Below, piece after piece: positions 12,063 to 25,216 of a stretch of 64,000 bases of DNA (positions within the stretch are counted from its first letter, which is position 1; the number at the start of each line of letters is the position of its first letter). The stretch spans positions 16,145,193-16,209,192 of the forward strand of contig NC_060235.2 in NCBI RefSeq assembly GCF_021155775.2. The letters run 5' to 3'. The position numbers and the translations under genes were made by a program. This DNA is from Neodiprion pinetum (Eukaryota; Arthropoda; Insecta; Hymenoptera; Diprionidae). The notes beneath the pieces were generated by a model that had not been told where the DNA came from, made no database searches, and saw nothing but the letters and a program-made list of their open reading frames with translations.

Positions 12063-12413
12063 CACTTGGGGACAATGAATCTGAGACGGCCAATTTTTTT
12101 ACACCCGACAGTTATGTTGGCAACACAGAGAAACCTACAGCGCCACAGTCGGCCGAGCGCGAAACAAACTGAATCTCGATAAACGTAACGTAACCCATGG
12201 CCGTCGAATCGTCGAAAATGACGTGTCAATCCAACAAGTCGTTATCCCCGCGGTATTCTAAGGTTAGATTCGACGGTCATGAGTTATGTTACGTTCATTG
12301 AGATTGATTTTGTTTCGAGCTTGGCCGACTGTGGCGCTGTAGATTTCTCTGCGTTGCCAACATAACTGTCTAGTGTAAAAAATTAGCCGCCTCAGATTCA
12401 TTGTCTCCAAGTG
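12063..12413. mobile_element. palindromic MITE (copy 1), CACTTGGGGACAATGAATC termini
   Basis: Flanked by TA dinucleotides (12061-12062 and 12414-12415). Left arm cacttggggacaatgaatctgagacgg pairs with the right arm ccgcctcagattcattgtctccaagtg, and pairing continues across 'cagttatgttggcaacacagagaaa' and 'cgccacagtcggcc', so nearly the whole 351 bp is a hairpin. A second copy lies at 47237-47569. Non-coding; TA target fits Tc1/mariner-type MITEs. Confidence 0.88.
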
Positions 12414-14516
12414 TACGTATCAAAAATGCTTGATACGGATATTACGTAGATGATAAATTCAAAAATCAACATCGTCAAACAAAATAAAAAATCGAAGGGT
12501 AAGCATGTGTACCTGCAAAACGCTTGCAAAAGAGAAAACCGCATTGTGACGTTGACTCGGAGAGAGCGCGGGACCGAACGACCGAGGGACACCTGTTGCT
12601 GTTACTCGCGTGTACTCTCCCCCCCTCCTCCACCTCCGTGCACCCTTCGAGGCGCGACTCCCGGAGGTAAGCGTGCGCCACGCCTCGCCTCGCTCCATCC
12701 TCGTCCTCCTCCTTCTCCTCCTCCTCATTCTCATTCTCATTCCCATTCTCGTTGTTACTACTCACTCCAGCGGGAGCCGGAGGCTACCGAGGCGACGGAG
12801 GAGGTCTGTGTGCTCGGCACACAGAGTTTGTCGACTAAGTACACCGAGCGAGTGGACGCGCGGTTGTGTACGGCTTCTGTCTGCCTGCGTGTGTACATTA
12901 GGGTGTCGATATTTCGGGGTCGTATAATTTTTTTTTTCCATCCTTTTATCTCACGCCTCTATAATATAACATCGTTTCTTGGATTTTATGATTTTTTCTC
13001 TGTTACCTTTCCTCTCATCTTCAATTGCCAAAATGTTATTTTATTTATCACGGAATTAAGTGCGGTATTTGAGGTAACTTGTACGACATCGGGTTAATGC
13101 AGTTGTATAATTTATGCCGTTCGTTGTCAGAGTACACTTGAAAAAACCGTGCGAAGTACCTTTTACCAATCGAAATTTCTATCGCGCTGCAATGTGGTTG
13201 AAAAATTTAAAGAACGAGGAGAGCAGCGGTCGAACAATCGTGAACAAAGAGTCGAATTTCAATCGCTAGGGTGTACCTACTTCCGGTTTACGATAACAAG
13301 CTGATTTTGGCAAGATGTACCCCTACCCTGACAATGAATAGCATCGATTCATCATGTGGATCAACGCCCTGCATGTCTTCGCAAAATGACACGGTATTAT
13401 TGTACGTTGGTAAACGCGTACGATACTGATTTCCAACACTTGTACTCTTCACCTCCGACTAACATAAAAGTACCGCGTGCGGTAAATTAGTCGGTGACGA
13501 CGCGTCGAGAGAGCACCCCCTCCTTCCTCTCTCTTTCCCGCCTCCCGCGGATCTCTTGTCAAAAAACAAACATACGTCGGATTTTACGGATCATCGGATC
13601 GCTCTCCTATGCGTTTACGTCGTCGTGATCGGTAGGCAGACAGCAGTCCATACGTCGTATAGATGATACACGCGGTGCGTGCGTGCGTGCGTGCGTGCGT
13701 GCGTACCTCTTAATACTCGACGAGAGACACAACAAAGAGACGGCGATCGAGGGTGACACCGCAGGCAGCATCACGTCGCCGTGGACGTTGCGATTAACGC
13801 TGGTGAACCCCGTCGTATAACAACAATTAATTTATTATCTTTACGGCTCGCGTGAAATTTCGAGTGCCGATCGTTGTAGCCGGCACCAAGTGCCCGTCGC
13901 GTGCACCGAGGACCGAGGGACGAGGGCCAAGGGCCGACGTATTATCATATGAATATATCAAACGGTGCATGATGCGGTATTCTTTTCTCATGCTGCAGCT
14001 CTAAAGCGACAGATCGTCCAGAGGCGAGCGCTCGACCGCTGATCGGTACTTTCGGTGTTATTATAACGGTGATACTACACGGATGTAGGGATATAGGTAT
14101 AATTATCTCATGTGTTAAACAGTCGCCCTGTACATTTTTCAACCAAGGATACCTTCCTATAGATAACACAGATTTTATTTTCAATAATTGATATTATACG
14201 ATGGGTAGTTGGGGAATGTCCACCTGTATTTACGTATCGGAAATTTCGAATCATCTTTATCGGATTTGATATCTTTTTTCATCCCTACCTGATTGTATTT
14301 TTGAATCGAAATAATAATCCGTCAAGGTATCGAAGGTGGAAACACAAGATTGCACGGATCGGTAAAATTTTGTGTTTAATAAACTGCGAAAACTCGATCA
14401 AATTTCTACCTCGTAACAACTGATTGGACGAATCTTTCTTATGCATTGTGAAAATTTCACGCTGAGCAAGCTCGTTATTTTTACCCCTCAATTGCGTTAA
14501 CTGTAAACAATCGCTG
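12414..14516. other. intronic sequence with CpG-rich and CT-rich patches
   Basis: A CpG- and C/T-rich patch at 12560-12860 contains a donor-like cggag|gtaagc at 12666 but no recognisable coding frame or acceptor; it could be a non-coding first exon. Another CpG-rich patch lies at 13490-13930, including a (GTGC)n repeat at about 13676-13704. No gene recognised. Confidence 0.35.
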
Positions 14517-15138
14517 CAGGGGGCGGGGTCGAAAATCCGAATTTGAAAACTTCCGGAAGCGTCTGATTCCGAATTATTTGATGGCGAAACTTGAAGTAAA
14601 AAAATCTAACTTTTATGAAACAATAAAGTTATGAATGGTTGGAAATTCGACGGCTCAAAGTTCCGAAATGCAAGATTCCGAAAATTCAAGTTCCGACAGA
14701 GCAAAGTGCCCAAAAATAAAGTTCCGATAGAGTGAAGTACCGAAAATTAAAATATACTCCTACAGCGTAGTTTACTCAACAAGTGCGTGTGGTTAATTAG
14801 AAAAACCGAGAATCAGAATGACAAGGATTCCGAACGTAAAAATATCGAAAATCCAAAACAAAGAGAGATCAAAGTGGTGAAATTCCCAGAACTGAAAATC
14901 TTCGATGATTCGGGATGTCGATGATTTAGATTTTTAAATTTTCTCAATCGCACTTTCGGAAATTTGACTCGTCGGAGTTAAGCCCTTTAAAAACTTTGAG
15001 CGTCGGGTTTCAGACCATTCGAAACTTGAATGTTTCGTCAAAGTTTGATTTCTTTACTCTGGGTTTCGCCACCAAAAAATTCTGAATTTGGCGCTTTCCA
15101 AACTTCTCAAATTCGAATTTTCAACCCTGCCCCCTCTG
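14517..15138. mobile_element. foldback MITE, CAGGGGGCGGGG termini
   Basis: Left end CAGGGGGCGGGGTCGAAAAT and right end ATTTTCAACCCTGCCCCCTCTG are imperfect inverted repeats. Inner arms also pair, for example 'gatggcgaaactt' near 14580 against 'gggtttcgccacc' near 15060. The interior has many short degenerate repeats of 'aagttccga'. CAG...CTG ends suggest hAT, but no 8-bp duplication is visible. Confidence 0.65.
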
Positions 15139-18100
15139 TAGAAAGCAACTTCGAGGATGAGCAAGCAGGAACCAGACCGACGTATAATACCTACCTACGT
15201 ACCCTTCGTTCGATCGTATACAGCACATGCGGATCTGACGGTGATTTCAACGTTGCATATCAATTCAGGCGTACATATGTATTGTACGCATGTATTTACC
15301 AACCTTCTGTCCTCTTCTACTCTCGCGCTCGCATGCCCGCGCTTCGTTTGTGGTCTAGCAGCCTGTGAAATTAACACGGTAGCTAGGAAGACTCGTCCCC
15401 CCGCTGTATATTCTATACATATACGAGGTACATACTTCACATCACGGGTACCCATAAAATTATACTTACCCCGTGAAGCGGGGCAAGAGAGGGGAGAAAC
15501 GGGGTACGAGCATCCGAAAAATGAACGCGTACCGAAGGAGTGAGAAAAAACCGAGGATAGAGAAAGGTTTTGATACACAGGTTTATTTTCTGTATAATAG
15601 ATCGGATATCTTCAACGTGTTTTTTTTCCCCCATTTTCTTTATCTATTCTGAAATTTAATCCCAAGTCGTCGCGGGAAGCTGCGAAGCAAGTACTTTGGT
15701 TCCCGGGTTCAGAGAGCGAGAGAGAGAGAGAACGGGAGAAAGGGAGAGGAAGGGAAGAGGGGCAGTGAGAAGGGCGGGGGGGGGGTAGCATCCCTTAAAT
15801 ACACACCGATGTAGATAACACGAGCCTTGTCGGCTGGGAGCTGCCCTTAACTACACGTGCCTACGTTCAAGCTGTTTGCTTTGAGGCAGCTCTTCCTCCC
15901 GCCACCCTCTGCTCGACTAATTCTATAGGGAGGCGGAGAGGATAGGGTGTACCTTCAAGAGTCTAGAGTTTAGAGAGAGTTTAGTGTTTAGGTAGACCCG
16001 AGTTCTAGTCGTATACAACGCGTGTTGTGGACGCGCCGTACCGATTATCTCCTAACGCGGTGCACGACACTTTTGTAATTCCTACAAGGATCGGTCAAGG
16101 ACGCGTCTGTGATTTTCTCAACGCTAATTATCGTATTACTCACAATCGGTGATGATAATTAAAAAGACTGCTTTAATGATTCAACTTTAATATATACGTA
16201 CGCTCGTATCACGTCGAGTTATTATAGTTACTTAATATTATCTTCAATTGATACAATAATATTCTTCCATTCTTCTAACGATGTTTTTTCTTTTTTTTTT
16301 TTTTTTACCCCCTCTCTTTTCTTCCAACGTCTCGTAAATCGTCGTCGTTTCTCGTGCCGCTTCTCTGATTAGAATTTTATTATCGTCCCCATACAGTGGA
16401 GAAGGGAGAACATATGGTCTCGTTTACGATGGAGGGACGAACAGTTTTCAGGATTTTAACTTTCTTTCAAGTTGCTGGGATAAAAGGTACCGCCCCAGCC
16501 TAACCTAGACGACTATCCCTGTGTGGTTTACTCCGCCGCCGCATATCCTTGAGTTAACACGAGTTCTTCTTTTTCTTCTGCTTCTCTCGCGTTTTACTTC
16601 TTCTCCAACCCCCAGCGCCCACCTCGATTTTCCCGCTTTGTCTCTCTTCCTCGCGGTTCCCCTCGTCCATTTGGTACGGGGCAGGCGAGGAAGTGGATGG
16701 GGGGGCTAGAACCACCCTCGCTAAATAGTTTCGTCAATAAGAAAACGTTTTGTACTTACCTAACCTTAAGCCTCTGTTACCTACCCGGCTCGACCATATA
16801 TTAAGACCTGATCTGCGGGCGTAAATTTGAACCATGGCAACGATCGAATCAATCTCTTTTGTGTAGGCGAATTGTACATAGGTAGAGGGTATCTTTACTG
16901 TTAAAAATAAGAAACAATCCTGATTTTCGAAGTTTTTTTTTTTTTTTTTTTTTTTTTCCTCAGAAAACAATGAACACCAAAAACGATTCACATCGATTCA
17001 AAAAATGGATCAGAGTCGTGTCTCTTTCAAAGATTACGTATTAAAAAATTGAAGTAAATTATTTCTTCTGAATGTGGAGTGCGTAAATACCTCAGGGGCT
17101 GATTTCGCAAGACTTGCAGGTAAAACGATGATGGGACAGGTCAGTGTTATTCAAATTGTGACCCCCTGGGGGTCGCGGTCGCAGGCCAGGTAAAAGTGAA
17201 AAGCACAAACGAAGTTTTGCGAGGAATCCTTTGAAATCACTGACATAGTTTCACTATGGACCCGGGGACTTGCCAGATTTTTTTTACTCGTAAAGGGGTC
17301 GCGAATTCAAGAACGTTGAAAAACACCGGTGCAGGTACTGGTACATGGCTTGAAAATACGCGTAAGACGCTAAGGGAGCCACCGTTCCTCCGATGCAGGG
17401 GAAAAGAGGATCGAGCAGGATGAGGATAAGGTCGAAGTGGCGGTGGAGGGGGAGGAGAAAAGAGGTGGTGGAGGTGGAAGTGGGGGTGGGGGAGTAGAAA
17501 CAGCCAGGGCCAAACTCGGGAGTATTTATAAGCAAGAGCCGGCAACCCAAAGTACACCGAAGATAAGCACTAGCTCTCTCCATCCACCTTACTACCACAA
17601 GCCCACCATAAGATACATCATCCCCCACATACTATTCTGTGTACACTTATCTGCATAGGATATTGTAAATTGCAACGTGTCATAAGAAATAAGAATAAAA
17701 ATAAAGAAACTGCAAACGAGCGGTCGAAGCTGTCGTGCGAATCTAAATTTCGCTTTTTGTTTTTTTATCCGATTGCGAATATTCACTTCTCTCTTTCGTT
17801 TATCTATTTTGTCGTATTGTTCAACGTGTTTCCGCGTGGATCTCCAGGTGACCCGACGGCCTACGGTATTCCTGTACCTTAATACGCCCTTAAACGCGAC
17901 TATAACACAAGACGAGTAAAGTTATATGTTATTATATTATATACCTCCATATACGTGAGTACGGTTTATATCTGTGACCCGCTCTACACGCCCACGTGTA
18001 GGTACAGGGCGTGTGTGTACGTGTATACGGTATACACGATGCAGGGTGGGAGCGAGGGAGGAAGGGAGACCTACTAAATCTCACCCTAAGCATCTCGAGC

Positions 18101-19633
18101 GACCCACGACCCATCCTGCAGCATCCCGTCCCACTCTCTCCCTCCGCCATATACGCCCTAGCCGGTGTGCCAATACGCGTCCCGGTTCTAGGTACCTACA
18201 TAGAACGTTTGTGTCTGCTGCTTCTGCTTCTGCTTCTGCTTCTGCTTCTGAGCTCTCGGGAATCCGATGGTGTGCGTAAGCAACCTACCACCTATAAGGT
18301 GTAGCTCTGTGTGCGTGTGCCTACGTACAGGCGTAATACTAACCTCCGCCTACCCGCCTCGATGTTCCTCCACGTCCCTCCGCGTCGTCTGCCCCTAACC
18401 TCACTCGCTCGCTCGCTCGCTCCCTCTTTCCGTCCATTGGCGTCAGACTTTATAATCGGGGGTTGGTGGCACGCTGTGATACTTACTTTTATACCTTTGT
18501 ACCTATCCAATCCACCGGTTCGCATTTTACTGTGGATTCGTGAAATCCCGTCTCTATGTGCGTTACGGTTATCATCGTCGCTTGTATATTATGTTCACTT
18601 ACGGCGGTAGCGTATACGTCGTTTTACCGATCCATGGGTTCCATTTTCCGTTTTCTTATAAACTATCGACAGCAGTTATCTGACGGTCGTGACCCCTCCT
18701 ATACTGCAATTGCAAGCGATACGTCGGTTTTCAACGTCGTCGACAATGAATTTTTTTAATATTTGAGAAATCTTTTCAAAACCCGATGCCTACGACAATG
18801 CTCGCGGCATCCTCCCGCCGTGCAGTTAATGTGTTCCAGGGTAGTAGATCCCTCCCCCTCCCCCCTCCCCTCTTGCCCTGCTCTCCCAGTTTCCCCCTTC
18901 TCCCTCCCCATCCTCTCGTCCCTTCCCGTCCGCCAGCCAGCTTCCTTCTGCACTGACGCTGGTAACCTTCGTCCCAGCCACCCACCCACTCTGCAGCCTG
19001 CGATCTTGCCTTACTAGCTGGCCGCCATTCAGTATATACATATGATATCTCTTCTACCCCCTGTAAGTCCACCGTACATACAAAGAAGCATCCCTTTGTT
19101 TGAAAGAAGAATTAGAAGACACACACACGCGAAGATAAGGGTGGAGAGGTGAAGTGCGAATCGGGAAAAGGAATTGTGTATAATGTATATGCGGAAAGAA
19201 ATGATCGAAAGTCTGTTTCAATAACCGCATATGCCTGCTATATGCTTTACGTTTATACAATAAGCGACACTCAGCTTTTGGAGGTGACAATTTATGCGAC
19301 AGTCAATTCATTGAATTGTTTTCACATACGTGGCGTACAACGGAATTTCGAGTTTCTACAGCTAATGATTAATACTTTGTCCTGGGAGTTGAATTTTAGT
19401 TATTATAATAATAATACAATCTCCGTAGCTTGGAATTTCTATAATATAAATTCGCAAATATCATCACCGCGATAATTTATTTTCTTCTACATATATACGG
19501 AAATGAATTCACGCGTTTCACTTCTTTTTTCATCATAATCATTTCAAAGAAAACAAAAAAAAAATTAACACAGCTTGTTACACGTTTATCAATATATTGT
19601 AGATCACTCGTAACGAGTATCGAAGCATGTACG

Positions 19634-19676
<43 letters not shown>

Positions 19677-21705
19677 CATACATACACACAAACGCACACA
19701 CGCGCGCGCGTATGAAATTTTGTCATTAAAGAATTCACAAATAATTAGGTAACCTCGCCGTGCCAACTGTATAAACTGTAAGCGAGGCGCGAGGTGACGT
19801 CACAACCTTCGATCTTAGGAAGCAACGCCGCTACGCTGTATTAATATTCCTACACGATATACCGCATATAATGTACGTAGATACTCTTGATGTGCCCTCA
19901 GCTATTTCGCATTTACCGACGTTATCATCGATATACCCATATCGACGAACCGCGATCGTGTCGGCCGACTTTGCAGCAAGCTAAAGGATTCGAAACATCT
20001 TCCCACCGCAAACTTCTTATCCAACATATCCTACCGAGCCAAAAAGTATACCTACGTGATATAGGTGTAGCTGCAGGAGATTGACTGGTGGTTTACAATT
20101 AACCGAAGAGCTCCCGGAGCAGCGCGAAGTACGTCCTGGTCTTCGTCTTCGAGTCACGCGAGTTTCTCCGTATGGGTGTTGCATATGCAACATATGGACA
20201 CAAGTCGGTTAGAAAAAGCATGCGAACGACAAGTCGTAAGATAGCTGTGCCATTATACATACTTCGCTCGGCGTCTACGTTATTAGACTGTAAAAAATGA
20301 CACTGTTAAAATCGACCAATTTTCGGCCGTGTGGGCTACTATATAACAACTTTTTGGGTCGATTCTGAACTTGAACGTGAGACAGTGCATGTTGGATCGA
20401 CGTTAAATAGTGTTAGCTTGACACGAAAAAGTATTCTATAGAAGTCCGCGCCACATTTTTTCTCTTACAACCTATGTACCACGTACACGCTCTCGCACAT
20501 TTATACGCGTGTGTCGCACTCTCAATTAACTGATATACATATACACGTACGGTACATTATATACTCTATGTATACGTCGACAAAAGCCGTTGAATCTAAA
20601 AATAGATGATCCATCGCTTAGATCCAGCTTCGTATGTATGATATGCATATAACATACTCGACTATGGACGGATGGGTGGGTGGGTGACTCGGCATCGTGT
20701 CGTGGCGACATAACTCGCGCGTTTACCAAACTTTGCTACAGGATTTGAATATTATACGGTACGTTATAATCCCGCGTAACACGCGTAACGCTTCCATATC
20801 TCGTCAGCACTGCAGGCCCGTCGCTGGCGCTTGTAATGTGCTGCAACAGGATGCACGTATGTATATACATGTATATACACATAGAGTATAAAGCACGTAA
20901 GGTTGGATTTAGACGAGCTGCAGCCACGCTCGATTGGGAGAAAAAAAGATTTCAGAGCCATCAGTCCTTGTTTGCCCTTGTGATAGGCAACATGCACCAC
21001 GATTATGCGCTAAAAAATGGTAATAAAGAAAGCGGGCGAATTTGAGTAGGTATTATAATTTTCTCTGTAGATATCGTTACAGTTGGGGCGCGTTTAGAGT
21101 GCAGTTTAGCTATTCAAATGACATAACCTTGCGCCACTGGTACTTCTTTGGTAGTTACGCAACGCGATACGTACGTACGTAATAATACGAAAATGGTCGG
21201 CGCGCGATGCGCTTTGTTTCTTATTAAATATGTTCGTTCAGGGATCTTGAATTGATGCGCGTTTGTACGTGTGCAGTTATTTAACAATACCGCATCTGTA
21301 AAGAGAGATCGCGGTACCTACACGTATTCGCGATGCTAAAAACACTTTTAGTAGCCGCGTGCAAACGACGTCTTCCCCTCGACAAGTAAGGCTAACTCCT
21401 ATAGGTATAGCCACCACGACCACCAACCGTTGAAATTGAATTAGCTTAGTTTTGCGTAAACATGATCGCAGTTATAAAGCTTTTAAACTCCAACCGACCG
21501 ACGACACTTCCGTTTCTGCTAAATATTGCGCGTTATGCGTTGCGCGCATCGGTCGAAAAATATTCTGCACTTCCTGCATGTATGCGTATCTCGCGTAGGT
21601 ACACGCGTGTTTTGTGTGTGCGATGTACTTACACATCGCACGTCGTACGTAAACCTATACATGCGATATTTGCGCCTCTGACAATCGGTATGGTATATAC
21701 ACGTA
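15139..21705. other. intronic sequence with simple repeats, no gene recognised
   Basis: Includes a GA/GGGA-rich patch at 15710-15790, a T run near 16935-16957, a (TTCTGC)n repeat at about 18211-18249, purine/pyrimidine-skewed patches at 17400-17510 and 18840-18950, an (AT)n tract at 19637-19675, and a short perfect palindrome gttgcatatgcaac near 20178. Open frames here follow low-complexity sequence and show no family resemblance. Confidence 0.45.
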
Positions 21706-21920
21706 AGGGTGTTGCGCGAAAAAATTATTTGCGAATTTCCATCGTGGCACCCTCTGTAAGGTTTGGGTTGAAAGAATGATTCTCTCCAAGGATGAGCGCC
21801 ATCTTAGACGTAACGTAGAACGCGCGTTTTTGGAGTGAATCTTTTTTTTCAACCCAAACAAACTTTTCAGAGGGTGCCACGATGGATATTCGCAAATCAT
21901 TTTTCCGTGAAACACCCCAC
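21706..21920. mobile_element. short palindromic MITE, GGGTGTTKC termini
   Basis: About 215 bp. The left arm (gggtgttgcgcgaaaaaattatttgcgaatttccatcgtggcaccctctg) is repeated inverted on the right (cagagggtgccacgatggatattcgcaaatcatttttccgtgaaacacccc). The loop is around 21780-21840. A TA precedes the left end. Non-coding. Confidence 0.75.
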
Positions 21921-22174
21921 ACACACGTCATGTATACGCAAATCATACAGAGAGCGCGAGAGATGGATAGAGAGACGAACAAAGAGAGGAAGGAGAAGAG
22001 TTATAGAGCGATGAAGCGGATGAAAGGGGAAAAATAAAGAAATGGTCGTAAATCGGGCGCGCGAGGGTTTACAATAAAGGTTTTTGACTCAACAAGTGGG
22101 ACGATATTTTTAGCTCGGTTAGTAATTCTTTCGGGTACGGCAAAAACTAGTAGCCCTCCCTCCTCCGGCTTTCC

Positions 22175-22205
<31 letters not shown>

Positions 22206-24408
22206 GTTCTCCGGTTCCCTCCTTCTTTCGTTAGGGGTTGCCTGCGCCCGTGTACACACAAGCCTGTCGGCCCTGCGATTGCAGCGTTACAACAGAGTCC
22301 CGACGAAACGACGACGACCGAGCGTTGGATTCGCCTACCGCTTGAGGGGAAGCGTCGCGACGCTCGCTCGCAGAGAGAAACAAGGAAAGAGCTTCTCCGC
22401 GCGAACCACGAGGGGAGCTGAGGAGGCCCGCGGGGGCTGGAGTGAGGGATAATGATCGTACGTTGCTCGAGGGGCGGAGGCGGGCAGGGGCGTCGGAGGG
22501 GGAGAACGGCCGGAGAGGGGGCGGAGCTGGGGGCAGGGGAGACGGGCGAGGCGCCCCCTTAGAAATATCAGTCGCGTCGCGTACGTTAGCGAGGCCACGT
22601 CTTTGATGCGCGTCGCAGTGATCTTCGAGCCTCGTTCTTCGTCCTGTCATTCTCCTTTCTCTTCTTCTTACTTACATTCTATCGCGTATGCGTACAATAT
22701 ACGTACCCGTACCTGCGCATCGATAGTTACTACATCCGATAGTTTGTTACGACGACGCGTAACTGTGTATCCTTAGATCCTATGCACGTATGTAGGCTTA
22801 TGTACGTGTGTAACCGCGACGCGACGTGTGCCGTTCGTAACAGCAGCGTGTAATTTTCATATTCGTTGTAGTCCGCGGGGTACGGTGCGTTATTATCACC
22901 GTTCACTTTGTAACACCCCTGGTTAAAGAAAAACAAATGTAAAAGTGAATCTTGCAAGAACGAAATCAAGTAATGTTAATTATAATAATGATATCAACCG
23001 AAGAATGGATATAAACGAAATATATGAGCAATAACGACGAACAAATATCCCGAATTCAATATTACAATGCAGCTGAAACGGCTCGTTGCTGTCCAAATGT
23101 GTACATAATCCCAGGATTGTAAATAGCATAGTTTCGTTGGCGATTTGTTCATTTTCTATTTTTTTTTTTTTTTTTTATCTTTAATTTTCTCCATTTGGAC
23201 GTTTTCATTTTTTCGTTTCGCCGTTGATATTTTTCATTCCTCCGCATCGCACACGCGCATTGTAATATAGGCTTGGATATATTACTGTTGTTATTGTTGT
23301 CGGTGGTGGTGGTGGTGGCAGTGGTGTTGGTGTTGTTATTGCTGTTGCTGTTGCCGGTACTCTCGTTATTTTTGACACAATCAAAGACGATGTTCGAGGA
23401 TTATCGCTATTTCGTGATTCTATTAAAATTCGCTGCCTCAAACGTGTTTAAGGTGGGGGTTGTGTAAATAATACGTGTCAACGAAAATTCTCTAAAAAGG
23501 AGAGGTACAATATCGAGTACTCCGCGGACTTGTGTAACGTGTATCTGAGCTGCGAGAAGCATCGGCACTAGGCATAGCAAAGGGGAAGAGAGGGACGAAA
23601 AAAAAAAGAGAGATATTTTCCGCGATCGCCGGTATATAAGTGGATATATTTAACTTGTACCAACATCGACATGCGTGCGTGTGTATGAGACGCCTTCGAA
23701 CTCTCTACCTGCTACAAAGAGGAAATATGTGCGGTATATTATAACGAATTGGGAAACTTATTGACACGTACGTTTCGGAATTTTAAAACAAGTTTTATCA
23801 CGATATATTTATATATATATATATATATAAATAAAGTCTGTGATAAATTAGTAACGCAACTGATTGCGAGAGAGGGGAGAATCAGTGCAGGATACCGGAA
23901 AATGTGGATAATAATTGTCGACGGAATGATATTTTTCACCGCGTTACGTACCGATTGTCCAACGTTTATAATAGGAAAGTGAGGTGAATTTGATAATGTG
24001 TAAATAGTTGTACTTACTACAGCTACCGATTGTAAAAAACGAAAACTCAACGCGTCAACTAATAATAAACCCGAGTATTCTCGTCAAAAGTATAGTTATG
24101 TTACAAGTGCACGGGAGTTTGAGCGGATAAGCTGATGCAGAATGAGACTGAAGTTTCAACATTCGTCTTCCGTCGTTTTATACGGAAGTACGCGAGAAGC
24201 AGATAGCGGACATTGTAGTATATATTTATTTATTTAAAACGACGCAGGCGGTGGGGAGGGCGGGGGGGTGGGGGGAAGGGGGAAAGGGGGATAGAAACAA
24301 TTCCCGCAAGCTCCATGAGGGAGAAAAAGTGTTACAACGAAATCGAGAGATACGAGAAGAAGAGGAATTTGCAAGTTTTACCGAAGCGGTGTGTTCGGGG
24401 GTATAAAA
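21921..24408. other. intronic sequence upstream of the candidate alternative exon
   Basis: Contains a (CTTT)n tract at about 22172-22204, the GC-rich patch described separately, a (GGT/GTT)n-rich segment at 23285-23360, a short (TA)n at 23812-23830 and a G-rich patch at 24243-24295. No coding sequence recognised. Confidence 0.4.
22320..22640 (+). promoter_or_regulatory. GC-rich patch, candidate internal promoter region
   Basis: A strongly GC- and CpG-rich island inside an AT-leaning intron, with several GGGGCGGAG/GGGCGGAGGCGGG (GC-box-like) motifs at 22470-22530. It lies about 1.8 kb upstream of the candidate alternative first exon at 24409, so it could serve as its promoter or hold a non-coding leader. 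No TATA box or transcription start can be identified. Inference only. Confidence 0.3.
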
Positions 24409-24600
24409 ATGCAATCTAACACGATATATAGGGACATGGGTAACACGGAGAAGTTGATGGGAAATAACAACAACAATAACAACAACAATAACGGATCTAC
24501 GGCTACGGAAATGATGTTCCAAATGGAGGACGAGGGCTTGACTCAGCTCGGTAGCGTTTTTCATTCCGCCTACCAATCCATCGTCGGTGGTGGTCCTCAG
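24409..24600 (+). CDS. da: candidate alternative first coding exon of da with AD1-like helix
   Basis: Open from ATG at 24409 to a CAG|GTAAAA donor at 24600/24601, exactly 64 codons, phase 0. It would join in frame to 60124 (reading ...GGGPQ then YGSDEFGQ). An in-frame stop at 24316-24318 and no credible acceptor in between argue for a first exon. Possible starts are 24409, 24436 (better context, gacATGG) and 24454. Residues: a short N-terminus, an AAC-coded run of 10 Asn, then MEDEGLTQLGSVFHSAYQSI. The last part resembles the Daughterless activation helix (DDEPMHLYEVFQNCFNKI): acidic start, L.xVF, aromatic at +4 and I at +7. Vertebrate TCF12/TCF4 use an internal first exon joined at the same place. 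Transcription is not shown by the sequence. Confidence 0.62.
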
Positions 24601-25216
24601 GTAAAACAAAGTTTATACGTAATAACCGTATGCAAGTTTTTTTTTTTTTTTTTTTTTTGGGGGGGAATTCAAGATGCAACATTTATTGATGTATAAAGAC
24701 GATTCGCAATTTACTTTATCCCAAAGTTTCTTTCTTCCACTTATCTTCCGATCAAACTTTTGTCGGAAGTTGTTTTGTTTCTTTTTTTTCTGTTCTTTAT
24801 TTTTTTTTTTTACAACTCTCGTAGGATTATAAAACTTGTCTGTGAATATGTACGATGGGTTGAATATGCCGATTGAAATCTCTGGTTGTTATCGTTATTG
24901 TCATTACCGCCACTATCAATGTCAAAATCAAAGGAAGAGAAACTAAAAAAAAAAAAAAAAAAACATACATGGATCGCGCTTATCGACGCACTATAATAAT
25001 CGGCACGTAGATGTTACGTCATCAAGATGGCGTTGGTCACGTGGGTGGACACGCCGCCGTTGCCGATGCTGCTGCTGCTGTTGCTGCTGCAGCCGTCTCT
25101 CGCTCTTTTGAAATTCTGCAACCCCGCGAACGAATTCCCCGAAATATCGCATCTCGTTTCTTTTCTATTTTTCCTTATCACGCGATGCTCGGATGCTTCG
25201 ACAAGCATACGTAATA
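24601..25216. other. intronic sequence, T/A runs and a GCTGCT repeat
   Basis: Homopolymer T and A runs (24635-24658, 24943-24962) and a CTG/TTG-rich stretch at 25065-25090 that is open in several frames only because of the triplet repeat. No gene recognised. Confidence 0.4.

Noticed and set aside
12450..13097. 215-codon open frame on +
   Set aside because: Runs through low-complexity Pro/Ser/Arg sequence, partly inside C/T-rich repeats, with no domain resemblance and no supporting splice structure.
17100..17130. gacttgcag|gtaaaa as another recursive splice site
   Set aside because: Upstream sequence lacks a pyrimidine tract and the donor is off-consensus.
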